NCBI GenBank assembly: GCA_029378245.1
Contig: JARKIF010000053.1
Coordinates: 124,001-188,000, forward strand
Length of the DNA stretch: 64,000 bases
Source of the DNA: Roridomyces roridus
Taxonomy: Eukaryota; Basidiomycota; Agaricomycetes; Agaricales; Mycenaceae
Reading direction: 5' to 3'
In this document: positions 1 through 10,999 of the stretch, piece by piece
Layout of the letters: each line of letters begins with the position of its first letter
Position numbering within the stretch: the stretch's first letter is position 1
The notes under the pieces: generated by a model
What the model saw: only the letters and a program-made list of their open reading frames with translations
What the model was told of the DNA's origin: nothing
The model's database searches: none
Translations under genes and position numbers: made by a program

Positions 1-393
1 CCCTCGCCGTGGACAGGCTTGACCACTATTCCACACCTCACCCACCTGTCCTTCAGTGATGTAGTCTTGTTACCGCTGGTGGCGAGTCTGCTGCAAGACT
101 CCAAATTCCTCCGTGTTCTGGTGTTCATATTTGACCCAGACTGGATGGAAGCCGACGATGCCAGGGTCGTGTCATCTTTCGCTCCGCAGAATTTACGATT
201 TGTACAGATGGAATGCTCTGCATTTGGCAAGGACTGGCGCTCGGGAGCGCTCGGGCGAGGGGTCTACTGGGATCGTGCAGAGGCTTTCGTTGCGAAGCGC
301 ATGTCCAAGGAAATTGATCGTTCGTCGCACTGTTCTCGCCGTTGGTTCGAGACATCTTACACGAGTTCTCCCAGCGGCTTTGTATGTGCTTAA
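1..393 (+). CDS. F-box/LRR-type protein, C-terminal fragment (cut by window start)
   Basis: The frame is open from base 1 to the TAA at 391-393, so this is the last exon of a gene that starts outside the window. The visible 130 residues have the shape of the C-terminus of agaric F-box/leucine-rich proteins: a leucine-rich ITHLSF-like strand (PHLTHLSFSD), then a hydrophobic LRR helix, then an RFVQME segment followed by a DW...G...YWDRAEAFVAKR tail. That tail pattern is what I remember from large fungal F-box families. The F-box itself is not in the window. If the assignment holds, the protein would be an SCF ubiquitin-ligase substrate adaptor; the substrate cannot be told. No start codon is assigned. 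Confidence 0.5.
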   Translation, partial: PSPWTGLTTIPHLTHLSFSDVVLLPLVASLLQDSKFLRVLVFIFDPDWMEADDARVVSSFAPQNLRFVQMECSAFGKDWRSGALGRGVYWDRAEAFVAKRMSKEIDRSSHCSRRWFETSYTSSPSGFVCA

Positions 394-591
394 AGGAGAC
401 GAGAGGGTTCTCATCGTCGATTGAATCCAACAATAATACGGAGCTGCACATACTTACCGTGAATACTCGTCCGTTGGCTAGGTGTGTCGATGGAGAACAA
501 ACACATCAGCAGCCCAGTGAGCTCGCCGCACTTATTCCAGTCGAAATCCAGGATCGCAGTTGGCCGAATAAACGTGAGAAACAGGGTTCGG

Positions 592-2693
592 TCAGAAGCC
601 TTCTCCAGATATCCACCGCTGCATGAGATCCAAGGCCTCCTTCGGCTTATCGTACGGAACCTGCGAACAATGAGTCTGAACCCGGCAATTCGGATTGAAA
701 ACGCACCATATGCCCCGCAGCATCGATCGTCATAAAAGTCAACCCATTCGCACTCCTCACCAATCCCGCTCTCCCTTTGTCGCCCGTGAAATCTCCACCA
801 ACAGCCCAGGGCCTCAACGCCTCTTTATTAAATGCCTCCCTTCCACTCCACTCCAGCGCAAGCGTCCACCGCTCATTGCCCACCCAATTACATATCCAAT
901 CATACGTGCCCACGTAGATGAGCACGCGCACGCCGCGTTCGAGGAGTGCGCCGAGGTAGTCTTCAGTGGGGCGGAGACCATCCAGGTGGGCGTTGAAGGC
1001 GGCGCCAACGATAGGCGAGCAGGAGGAGAAGTTGGTTGGGACGGCGGGGTCGACGCCTAGAGATTGTCGGACGGAAGGGAGGGAGAGGTAGTTGGATATA
1101 TGTCTGAATGCACATAGATGAGCGAGGGGAGAATACGGAGGAGAGAGGACTTGCCTGGTAACTGGGTAACACAGGTCCTCCATACCCTTCGCGTCGCAAG
1201 GCTGAGATATATCGTATGGATTCCGCTCTGATTTATCATTAGCAGAGGAAGCAGTGGAGCGGAATGTGAACGTACCGGACAGCCAGAACGGCAGCTCAAG
1301 ATGAGTCTCGCAAAAAGCACCGGCGGCAACGCAGTCGACCGCGTCGAACTTGTCCACGCAGGATTCCTTGAGTCTCTTCTCGCATCGAGGGATCTGGTTT
1401 CACGTCGATCAACGGGTCGAAGATTGAACGAGTGCACGTACCATCTGCTTCATGCGAACACATTCTCTGCATCGAGATTGACAAACGACGATTGGGAATG
1501 AATTCAACAGACTCACGCAACGCTCAGTGTAGGCGGCACCGAAGCGGAGGTACACTGCATGTCGAACGACGACGTCATTTGGTGGTAAAAGTCCGTGATT
1601 CCGTTTCCTACAATGAAAGTCAATGCCCGCACTAGTTATTCACCGACACGCACCAATCATGACAGACTTGAGGTTGACGGGTGTGAATCCATCGGCGAGA
1701 AGCTTGGCGTTTTGGTCGTAGACTTCAGCAGCAAAGACGGGGACATAGCGGCCCTGCAAGATTCGGTCAGAGTGCGCGTGATAATGCTCGTACGACGCAC
1801 CCCGTACGATTCACCCGCCATGTGGAACGCCCGCCCTTTGAACTTTGTAAAGTGCTCGAAAAACAGAAAGACGAAAGCTGCGATATCTTTGGCCGCCTCT
1901 TCGGTCGTGCTCTGGAACGATGCGTGTGAGGTGATGTCACTGCGGGCAAAGGGGAAACTGACGACGCTCTCCCCGTAGTCGGCATAACTGAAGCCGACGC
2001 CGATAGGTTGGTCAACAAAGAAGATGTTTGCGTTGGTGTTCCAGCTTTCAGGATGGAAGGACGGCCCGTTGGCGTCCGAGATGCGGCAGGGGCCTGCGAT
2101 ATCCGAAGTGAGTATAGAGAGAAAAGGAGGGAAACGGGGACGCACCGAGTTCCATGAACAGTCCGAGACTGGAGCTGCACCCAGGGCCTCCGGTGGAAAT
2201 CAGTGAAGTTGTTGGCCGAGCAGGCACTGGCACGCACCTCCGTTGGTCCAAAAAATCACGTCGTTCGTGTCAGGGTCGTTCCTGCTCTCGAAAAAGTAAA
2301 AGAATATATGCCGCGCTTCAATGTCGATGTATCCCGTGTAGGCGCTAATCTTCCGTCAAGTCATACTCTCTCCCTTATCGAAGCAGAGGAACGCACCTGG
2401 CAGTCTCATCGCAGAACACGCTCTTCTTGATACGGAGGTTGTAGTTTGGGAACGCGGGGTGACCCAAGACGCTGAATTGTGTGTCTGATAGCGCGCTCAG
2501 GTCCTCCATAGGCGTGAATAGGCCGTCATCGTATGCGGCCACCCTGAGATAAGGACGTGTCGCGTCAGTGGACTGCCTCATCCTGCCAGTCGAGGGATCG
2601 GTACCTGCTGGTGCGAGATGTTGTATTGAACACCGTCTGGGACGCGAGGGAGGAGAGAAAGTGGAGGAACAAGACCACCCAGAATGTCGACAT
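592..2693 (-). CDS. Serine carboxypeptidase (S10 family, carboxypeptidase Y-like)
   Basis: Secreted or vacuolar serine carboxypeptidase that removes C-terminal residues from peptides. I read about 13 exons joined by 12 short GT-AG introns. Exon 1 encodes a signal peptide (MSTFWVVLFLHFLSS), which fixes the start at 2693 and not at an upstream in-frame ATG. Next come AYDDGLFTPMEDL, then WTNGGPGCSSSLG (oxyanion region, rebuilt over an intron inside NGG), FFVDQPIGVGFSYADYGE, GESYGGRYVP (nucleophile Ser, rebuilt over an intron), GTYDWICNWVGNERW (catalytic Asp) and GHMVPYDKPKEALDLM (catalytic His). The C-terminus is a WISGEGF-type tail ending at 592. All three triad residues and the family motifs are intact and in order, so it is probably functional. 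The neighbours are unrelated. The family is certain; the vacuolar location is inferred from similarity to carboxypeptidase Y. Confidence 0.93.
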
Positions 2694-4011
2694 GGTGGTG
2701 GCAGTCAGGTCAGCGCGGGTCTCGGCCGAAAGAATGCTGATGTTACGTAAGGCCGACAATCGCCACTCCCAGACGCATCCCTTACACCGCCGATGGGCTG
2801 TCACGTATCAGCCAGCTGAAATCGTCATGCGAGCCATGTGCCGTCGCCGGCTGGAGTCTACGTTGGTAGATGCTGGGGCTGGGCTGAAGGAGCAAATGGA
2901 TCCATACTGAGTCCAGCTTTGCTGGAGATTTGGTGGTAGGGTCAGCTGGGTGTCTGCTGGGAATCAACCTGGCAATTCCTCCATTGCAAGCTTCAGTACA
3001 GCAAATAATCTCACGATTTCACACAATGGAAGAAGATAAAAAGAATAGATGTATTGAAAAAAGCTACTACTAAGAACAGAGAGCAATGTTCAGACAGACA
3101 AATGACGACGAATGGAAACAGGTCAATCACGCCAAGGAGAGGAAGCATAGTACTACCGGCACGGCGGTGTTGAAGAGGGGAAGCGGAGCGGGCGCCCGAG
3201 ATTCGGTGATGGTGTTAGCTTGACGAGAGGCTTCACGACGAGGCAGAGGCTTGACGTTGACAATGAAGAAGAGGCTTGATGAGGCTTGAGGACGACACGG
3301 GGAGAAAGGGGAGCTTGAAGTGGTTGCCTCTTGGGCTACTTTGAAGGTCGAGTCTTGGTCCACGAAGAGGAACTTGCACCCCCGACACTTGCGTCTGTTC
3401 TTCGTCGAATTCTTGCTCCGGGATTGCGCAGGCTCGAGTAGACAAGGGAAGAAGCTTGAGTTTGACGACGGAAAGGGCCGCTTGCATAGGCACCACGACG
3501 TTGAGGAAGCGAGGAGAGGGGGGAAGATGGGGGAAAGAGACAAGATCGCTCCCATAAACAACCCATAAATACGAGCATGTGCTGATATCAATCACGGGGT
3601 GATGCGAGTGGCCGTTCCTGTTTCAGGCACCATTTACCGTCATTGCCAAGTCATTCAACCCCTGTCGCCACACAGAAAACGGAGGGAATGCCGCAAGCAA
3701 CGACAGCGACGAGGAATTGCGGCACTCGAGCCTGAATTTCATACCCTAGCTGCCGAATGAAATGAGACATATTGTGCAATTATTCAACAATTATTACCCG
3801 TAACCCAGCTGTGCGCTGCATCTGGATTGCAGCTACTGTGCACTGTGGTCCTCAGCTAAAATTTTCAGCTGAGTGTGCCAGCTGGATACCATGCTCTGAC
3901 CAGCAATTTCCAGCTGCCGTGATTCGTGGAAGCGTCCTGACAACATCAGCTGGGATCAACCTGATTGCACTTTGGCGGTGTACCCTCACCGCGATGTGGC
4001 ACTGGTTCAGA
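2694..4011. other. Intergenic region with no firm gene
   Basis: No recognisable protein. A minus-strand ORF at 3127-3591 (154 codons) starts with a hydrophobic stretch and ends in a short hydrophobic tail. I know no relative, and both alternative frames are also open, so I do not call it a gene. Between about 3805 and 3960 the core AGCTG or CAGCT occurs seven or more times, around a near-palindrome centred on TAAAATTTT. Confidence 0.4.
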
Positions 4012-6375
4012 ATGAACGCCGCTCTGTTGATTCTCTCCTCCATCTTCCAACCCTTCAGCGTCTCGACCCCGATACTCTGCTTACAAAACACGACGGCGAC
4101 TTTCGACGACCTCATCGCCTGCTTCTACAACTACACCGTCCCTCAGCAGTACTATACCGAAGACACGTACGCTGCAGCACAACCATCGAGCGACCAACTC
4201 TACGCCTGGGAAGCCCTCGTCTCGTCTCTTCTCCTCGTCGACGGAAACTGCACCTCGGTCGTCGTGCCCGAAGCTATCGCCGACATCTACGGCGTTTCAC
4301 TCTTCACGGACTCGACGAGCGGCCTGCAGTATTGCATCGCGTCGGAATTGAACGCGCTCGACGGCGTCTACGCAAACGGATGGGGACTCGTGGCTGTCCC
4401 GGCCACCCACGACGCAGTGGAGCTGACCGTTCATCTTGCGGCGCCGCACCCCATATTTGACGGGCCGACGGCCTTGCAAGCTGCAGCACTTTTCTCTGCC
4501 ACTGGGGCGCGAAGTCTTTTGATTTCTGGTCGACATCGAGAGGCCTACGACGCCCAGTCGGACTGTGTCATCCCGACTTCTGCGAAGACGGTGTATTACA
4601 AGACTGACCCAACTCACGATGTGGTGCGTTTCTTTGGTGGAATCTCTCAGTTTTTTTTTTCCTGAGGACGGCACACAGAATGAACCGTTCCACTCCATCT
4701 GGAAACGCTGTTTGCACAGATAGAGACCAGGTGCCGTGATAGATCCGTTGTCTCGGAATAGTGATTGATAGAACTGATGGCTCTCCATAGAGCTATATAG
4801 ACACCAACTCTCTTGATAGTGACCACTGTCTCTGAAAGAGCATTTATGCTACTGGTCTCTATCATAGATGTGGCCGGGGCCTTTTGACTTAGCAAAATTC
4901 CGGATGCAACGCACTTTGCACGAGTCTCTGAAGAGGTCCGTGCGCGGATCACCGCTCACGCCATATCAATGCCCTTTTCTTCCTTCCTCCATGTCGTCCT
5001 CCCTCCTCCCCTCCTCGTCGTCCCTTCGGTCCCCGCCCCTTCGACGCCCTCAACAACTCAACATCATGCCGACGTCTCCCTTTCTAGTATCCTACACCCA
5101 CCCACCGTGCAGCGCCTCAGCCGGTGTCCCCCCTCCGCTCCCTTCGCCTCCGGAGTCCCAGTGCCGCTCAAGACTGAAAAATGCCTTGTATCATTGAAGA
5201 TGTCAACTCAAGGCCTCCAAAGGACACCTCCTCTACTGTCCTCAAGTTTCCCGCTTCCGTTAAGACCCCCGACCCCAAGTATACTCTCAATCTCAAGGCC
5301 CAATCCTCCTCGCCCTCACTCAGTCCTCAAGCTCAAGCCCCGCATCCAGTCTCCTGTTTAACTTTCAAATCGTCCTTGTCTGATCTCTTCGACCCCTCGA
5401 CCTCGTTCGTTAGCGGCGTCAAGCACGCGAGCGGCCGCACAAGGCATCAATGCTGGAAGACCATCAAGATGTTGCCGTCGCCGTCGCAACGATCTCAGGC
5501 CTCGCACCCCGCGAGGCAGCCTTCAGCGGCGCGATGCATCATCTTATTAAAATTGTTGGGTGCACTGTGTACTATGTAGAGCAATTCTATTCTTTTTCCT
5601 ATCTGCTATTGGTGCAATTTTCCGAATCTTCCCGACAGCGACAACACTTCCGGGGCTCGCTAGCATACCAACACCGTTTTTGATTAGCGGAGCTCGGCCT
5701 CTATGTAGACCTATATAGCTCTATGGCTCTATGGCCCTACGGCACAATCATCTACCAGTGTCTATCATAGAGCCACCCGGCTCTCATGTAGAGGGTACAT
5801 GCCTATGTGCCTACTGCTCTATGGGACTCTATGTAGATCTATCTAGACAAGTGTGTTTTCCAGATGTCTGCGAGCACTGCCATTCTAGAATGGCAGCGCG
5901 CAAACGGCGGATGTCCCTCCGAATCATGTGCAATCATCCAGCTGCATGGCAAGGCGGAGACGAGCTGTCCCACCGACGCCATGTTCATGTCCAGCGGTAT
6001 CGGTTCGTATCTCTCCTTCCTCTCCATCCGCCTGCCAACCACTCCGCAGCGCGAAGCGCTTCCTCCGTTGCATGGTACACCGACTCTACCGACCGGCCTA
6101 TAAAACGACTCAAAAACGCGCTCATAACGTTCTTCGCACCCTGGAACGTCTCCCTCCCATCCGACAGCTCTTGCAGCCTCACCGCAACCGACAACGTCTT
6201 TGGCCGACTCGTCAACGGCATCGATGCGTCGCAGGTCTGCACGCATGCGGCGTTGGCGAATACCACGACGGGGCAGTTTGTGCATATCGAGCAGGCGTGG
6301 CAGTCTATTGGTCCGGATGCGTATGGAGGGTGGGCGGAGGCGCTGGTTGAAGCGTTTGGGGGAGGTGGGATGTAA
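4012..6375 (+). CDS. Secreted conserved hypothetical protein with an oversized first intron
   Basis: Three exons are proposed. Exon 1 (4012 to about 4622) opens with a signal-like segment (MNAALLILSSIFQPF), which I use as the start in preference to the ATG at 3994. It then carries an APHPIFDGPTALQAA segment and GARSLLISGRHREAY, and ends at YYKTDPTHDV. Exon 2 starts near 5864 after a TTTTCCAG acceptor and carries a Cys-containing ILEWQRANGGCPSESC and AIIQLHGKAETSC. A short intron near 6000-6050 leads to exon 3 (WYTDSTDRPIKRLKNAL, VSLPSDSSCSLTATDN, then FVHIEQAWQ), ending at the TAA at 6373-6375. The order matches a fungal secreted family I recall as conserved but of unknown function. The intron between exons 1 and 2 is about 1.24 kb, against 45-60 nt for neighbouring genes, and seems to hold inserted DNA. 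Confidence 0.6.
4640..5862. repeat. Insertion-like segment inside an intron (inverted CTCTATAG-rich ends)
   Basis: Both ends are rich in the word CTCTAT/ATAGAG. A 17-bp stretch CCATAGAGCTATATAGA near 4786 recurs in inverted orientation near 5720-5745 with one base difference. The core from 4960 to 5350 is strongly pyrimidine-rich, and a 132-codon ORF (5181-5579) lies in it. I cannot relate that ORF to any protein. The segment separates two exons of one gene. I read it as a non-autonomous transposon or captured sequence that landed in an intron; the exact ends and target duplication were not found. Confidence 0.4.
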
Positions 6376-6454
6376 TTGTGTTTCATGTGGTCCGCTTTTC
6401 CACTCCAAATTCTGCTTTGAGAAGGTGCAATGTGGAAGCTTCCCCATCCCGGCC

Positions 6455-6885
6455 GGGCCGATGTTCCCCTCGGATCGCCATGGCGCCTGAGAGTGGGTCC
6501 ACCTTGCGCTCGACATCAAGAAGCCCGCCTCCAGCCTCACTGCCATGGTCGGCCACAGAGAATCTGATTAGTCCCTGGCATTACGGCGCAGGACAAACAG
6601 TGGCAATGAATACAGTATTATACAAGTTTCTTTCTTTTCCGAATGCTTCTATTTTCAAGTTTCAGTGTGCGAGGCCCGGATCACTTGGTCTCAGTCCATT
6701 GCAGACCGATTCTTCACTTGGCGCCGATTCCATCCGGTAAGAGCGTACTGTATTGAATCAATTCCTCGAAAGACTTGAATACAGTTTGAATCTTACATCG
6801 TGATGTTGCCTCAGGCGGTCGGTGGGTATGATGGTGCGGAGAGGAGACTCCAAAGGGAGCGTTTCTGTCAGCCTCAGGATACTTT
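6455..6885 (-). pseudogene. Relic of ARM-family gene 3' end plus its 3' flank
   Basis: On the minus strand, 6790-6885 encodes a piece close to the last exon of the armadillo family in this window (compare TLPLESPLRTIIPTDRLRQ here with TLPPESPLRSIIPTDRLRQ in copy B). Continuing past the place of the stop codon, the sequence still matches the 3' flank of copy B: a CTTTCGAG(G)A.TTGATTCAATACAG block, an AATCGGCGCC block, a GGTCTGCAATG block, and then a block near 6480-6590 ending in CTCAGGCGCCAT.GCGATCCGAGG that aligns with 35000-35120. The rest of the gene is missing. This is a degenerate duplicated fragment with no sign of expression. Confidence 0.7.
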
Positions 6886-7245
6886 CGATGTGGGGAATGA
6901 ATGAGTGATCGAGGGTTGGTATTTTCGGAGAGATTCCCAGTGTTGGAGGTTCGAGATCCATGTCGCGCATTGCTCCCACTGTCCAGGGTTTCCAACGCAT
7001 TTACGAGCCCGACGCTCACGGACACCCTACCCTTTGCTTATATTTCCTGTTCCTGCTGTGCCTTGACCTGAATTAGTTGCTATTCGTAGCCGGGATCACG
7101 AATAAGCTCCAGAAACTGCGCACGCAACCTCCAAACTCACATGTCGCTTTAATTTAGGTGGTATAGCCGATAGGTGCCGATGGAATTTGAAAGGCCAGGA
7201 ACCACGGAATTTTAGATTCTGACCTCGTGTCCCATATCCTGACAA

Positions 7246-8778
7246 ATGGCCTCTCGTCCTTCGACATCAATGAGCGACTTTGCTCTCAGGCTGGCAGGAT
7301 TGCTCAAATCCATAGGCGATTTATTGCTTGGAGATCCAGCTCCAGTGCTCAAACTTCCATACGACATCTTACTGGACATCTTCAAAGTCGCGGCGGATGC
7401 ATATAATTCAGGCACGGACGAGCTGGGCATGGGACCATTACTTGCTATCACCCAGGTCTGCAGGGATTGGCGGTACTTTGCTCTCGAATGCCCAGCTCTC
7501 TGGTCGACGTTTATTATATACGACGTATGGGGGACAACCTCGCACCTCTACTTGCTCGGACTGCACCTGCAGCGGTCCCGCGATCTTCCACTTTCTGTCC
7601 GGGTTCATTCGAATTCCCTTTACCGATACCGTTACTCAACGGGTCCCCGATCCCATTTGGACCGCTCTCGGGCCCTTCTTTCACTGCTCGCCGCACACTC
7701 GACTCGCCTCTTCAGCCTCCGGTTCACCGGGGACTGGGATGACATTCCGATATCCGGTTTCCGGGGAGGATTGCCGCGGCTCGAAATTTTGGAACTGCCG
7801 TGCACTAGTCTGTACGAGTCCCTTCAATTCCAGCTTGCACCAAGGCTGCACACGCTTCGTACCGCGCAAATCTGTTGAATTCGACAACTGATCAAATACA
7901 GGAAGCTGGGGGGCTTGAGCTCGCAAGCCCCCGTATATATACTAAATCTAATGCTGCGCCGCAGTGCTGCGCAGACTCCGGCGCAGCCGTAGAAGCAGAA
8001 TCCGCGGCGTCCCAAATATTCCCCATCCCGTGGTTTCTCCGTGCACACAGCGGGCCTATTCCCAACAAAATCACCTCGGTGGACTCCAATCGTCTGTGGG
8101 ACCTCATTCCCTGCGCTCAGATCCGCACGCTGGTCATCTGGAACAGCTGCGACCTGGATCTCGTGGGATTCACAAATCTTACCTATTTGGAATGCATCTC
8201 CATGCGCAGGGGGTGGGAAACCGACTCCGCGCCATTGGTTCTAAAGCATCTTAGAACTTGGTACATCGATCACCAGGCCAGCGGCCCCGGGAGACATCCC
8301 GAGGTGGCCGAAATGTTGGATCATTTCACGACGCCGACGCTGGAATCGCTGGAGATAAGTTACCTCACCGACCCCTCCCACCTTTGCTCCTTTCTAGACC
8401 GTTCGCGCTGCGCGCTGACGCATCTGGCTCTTCGACGCAGCTCGATCGGTGAAGATCCTCGAGGTCGTTCCTGCCATCGAGCGTCTCCTCATCGACGACG
8501 GATACATTCCGACTGTGATCACCAACAAATTCTTTGACAGCCTCACCATTTCCAGCTCGACGGGGCATCATGTCCTTGTTCCTGCGCTGCGAGAGCTTCG
8601 GATTCGAGGGAGGTTCATGTTCCAAGGGCCCAAGGTGTTGGACATGCTGCAGTCTCGCGTTGGAATCAATTTGGAGGTGGTAAAGCTGGTGGTTGCGACC
8701 GGGGCTATTGCAGAGCTGGATCTGTTGCGGTTGAAGGCATTTGATGGGATTCGCGTCTCGGTAGAAGAGCTTTTGTGA
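7246..8778 (+). pseudogene. F-box/LRR-type gene, probably disrupted
   Basis: The 5' part (7246-7878) encodes a good fungal F-box: VLKLPYDILLDIF, then ITQVCRDWRYFALECPALWS, followed by leucine-rich repeats (RLEILELPC). The middle (about 8010-8450) and 3' part (8449-8778, PAIERLLIDDGY then LVPALRELRIRGRFMFQG) continue the LRR domain in two other frames. The frame change at about 8440 has no room for an intron (SSIG directly meets VKILEVVPA), so it looks like a small deletion. The join near 7870-8000 contains a hairpin around CTTGAGCTCGCAAG and does not give an obvious clean intron. An intact SCF adaptor would need at least one correction, so I call a probable pseudogene. A very unusual splice pattern is the alternative. 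Confidence 0.65.
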
Positions 8779-10116
8779 AAATTGCGGAAACATACTTTGG
8801 TCCTGTTGCAAACTGTGATACGCCTCTCTGTTAGTAGGATGCCGCCTGATGCCGCCGCTGATTTGTGATCATCCGTGGGAGTTCGACTTAGGAAATCCGA
8901 GCGAGGGAGGATCAATACGTGATCTTACGATCAGCTGCCGCACATCCACCTCAAGACTTCAAGAGCTCGCGTTTTGACTCACCCACCCGCACCTGACATG
9001 GATTCCTTGCACAGGTCACTGCTTCTGCAGATTTCATTCCCAACGGGGTGGCATTGATGCCATCACCCCGAACCTGGTGGTCGGTCGGTCCCCCCGCCGG
9101 GCCCTTAAGTTTTTTTTCCGGGGCGAGGGTTGTCGGGGCTTGGATGGTCCGGGGGCTCATTTACTGACCCATTTGAGCTCGCAAAAGTGATGCCGCGGTG
9201 GTCAGCCGCATGGAAGGGTATCAAACAGTGTATTGGCCCGTTTCGGCCTCGGCATTTGACCGCAACACCCTGAAAATCAGATGATCAGTCTCTGTTGACC
9301 GCGGACAGCCTGGAAAAAAATTAATACTCGGCCTTCGGGACGGGCCAGAGGACAACGCTGGCCGCCGTCTCGCGTGATCGAAATCACTGATCCCATCAGG
9401 CCGAGTCCGGCTGGCCCTATTCGGTCGGTCGGTTCCCCCTCCAAGGCCTTAAATTTTTTTCCGGGCATGGTATGAGAAATTTTTCATTTGCCTCCCCCTT
9501 GTTCATTCCATACAACAGCATAGCAGTCCGATGGGGATGCCCTCCCGCCCCAGCGTCGGCATCCCATCGGCTGTGACCGGAGGTGGCTGATTCCACCCCT
9601 CCACACCCAAACAAATTGCCGGTGTGCTTCCTATGAGAAAACGGACCTGAGAGCAAGAGGATGTAAATGCTTTGGGATTGTCGTGAAGCCTGCACTTCCA
9701 ATCCTCCCCTCATCCTCTCAATCCTGTCGAAGCTTCCGAGTCTGATCCGAAAAAAAAAATCAACTCCATGCTGTCAGTGCGAGTCCCTCTTCGGGTTCAG
9801 CAGGCCTCCCACTGGTTTGCTCGCGCTGGTGTGTGTTGACATCCCAAATATTGAAGATTCTCTGATAAATTGGTTCTATTTAGAATGCTAATGAATGACG
9901 ACGTGGTGTTTTTTTTTTTTTTTTTTTTTTTTTTTGGAGCGTTTGATAATGCATATAAGTCTGCAGAAGCATTCTTGTACACATCCGCTGGTGTCACTGG
10001 AAAAAGATAAACCAGTATATAAGCCGGGAAAGTAAGCCGCTCAGGAGGAAATGCCTTTATGCACGGTCTAACCAGTGTGGGACTCCTGCATGTGTGTGTG
10101 TTATCCAATACCTTCT
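8779..10116. other. Intergenic region with short dispersed repeats
   Basis: No gene is recognised. Two stretches (about 9080-9125 and 9415-9465) share the order GGTCGGTCGG, a C-run, GGCC.TTAA, a T-run and CCGGG, about 335 bp apart, and look like copies of one short repeat. A T-run of about 27 bases lies at 9909-9935. Confidence 0.5.
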
Positions 10117-10298
10117 CTTACAGCTCTTTGCGGAACATAAGGCGCGGCTCGATTTTTGTCAAAATTGTTGAGATTTTGATCACTTTCACTAATTACGCTG
10201 TCGTGAGCTCAATTCTTGTCCGATTGTCTTCGGACATGGACCATTCGATTCCCACGGTTGTTTTACAGTGCTTAGGCTACTAAGATGAATTGTTCTTA
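10117..10298 (+). mobile_element. 5'-truncated LINE copy (3' end only), inverted to the main LINE
   Basis: This stretch is nearly identical to the reverse complement of about 11160-11340, which is the last codons and 3' region of the large LINE to the right. The shared order is CTCTTTGCGGAACATAAGG, a GTCAAAATTGTTGAG block, GATTGTCTTCGGACATGG and ACAGTGCTTAGGCTACT. Only the 3' tail is present, as expected for a LINE insertion that stopped early during target-primed reverse transcription. It lies head to tail opposite the full element. Confidence 0.8.
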
Positions 10299-10664
10299 TC
10301 TACATTTCAATCACAAAGAAGCAAACAATTAATTTTGACTATCTACACAGTAGCAGTGGAATAAAGCTTGCTGGGGTCCCGGTATTTCACTGGGGTAGTC
10401 TGATAGGGTTCTTACAGTGCGCCAGGGTACTAATTTGCTGTGAGATACATCAGGGGGACACCGGTGTATTGAGGTCTCCAGCCATCACTGCTCAACTGGA
10501 TCTCAGCTCATGGTGGGCAATTTTTCTCAAATAGTGCATGCAGTGCAATGAATGAACACCTCGACCTACCATTCCGCCCCATCCAAAGGGCATATACGCC
10601 TTGGGCAGCGAGCAGAATGTTGCCCGACGCCGTTACTTGTAGTTGACGTAACATCACTGTCAAA

Positions 10665-10790
10665 GTTGGATCTTTTGGACTGATTATACTGTTCTGAACT
10701 CAGTTCTTATCCGATTGTCTTCGGACATGAACCGATCGATCCCCACGGCTGATTTACAGTGCATAGCACTATGAAGATCATCTATTTTAT
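10665..10790 (+). mobile_element. Older diverged LINE 3'-tail fragment
   Basis: A weaker copy of the same LINE 3' region: ATCCGATTGTCTTCGGACATG, then CGATC.ATCCCCACGGCTG, then TTTACAGTGCATAG. It shares order and spacing with 10195-10275 but differs at many bases, so it is an older insertion or comes from a sister subfamily. Confidence 0.6.
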
Positions 10791-10999
10791 TTTCCCTTGT
10801 ACTGAATCACATCCAACAATGTTTTTGTCAATGTGCTGCACTCTGGACAGTATCCGGAGGAAATCAGACCCTCGGATGGCCCGGGATAGTAGTAAGTGGT
10901 ACTCATGGAGTGTACCAAATGTTTCGTTTCAGAACAGTTACTGTCTGTGAGGTAAAATGCATCTGAGTGATGCTGGCTATATTTCTTGGCATACCCTGT

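Noticed and set aside
3127..3595. Minus-strand ORFs of 154 and 120 codons with a hydrophobic N-terminus
   Set aside because: Two overlapping frames are both open, no family is recognised, and no intron structure supports either.
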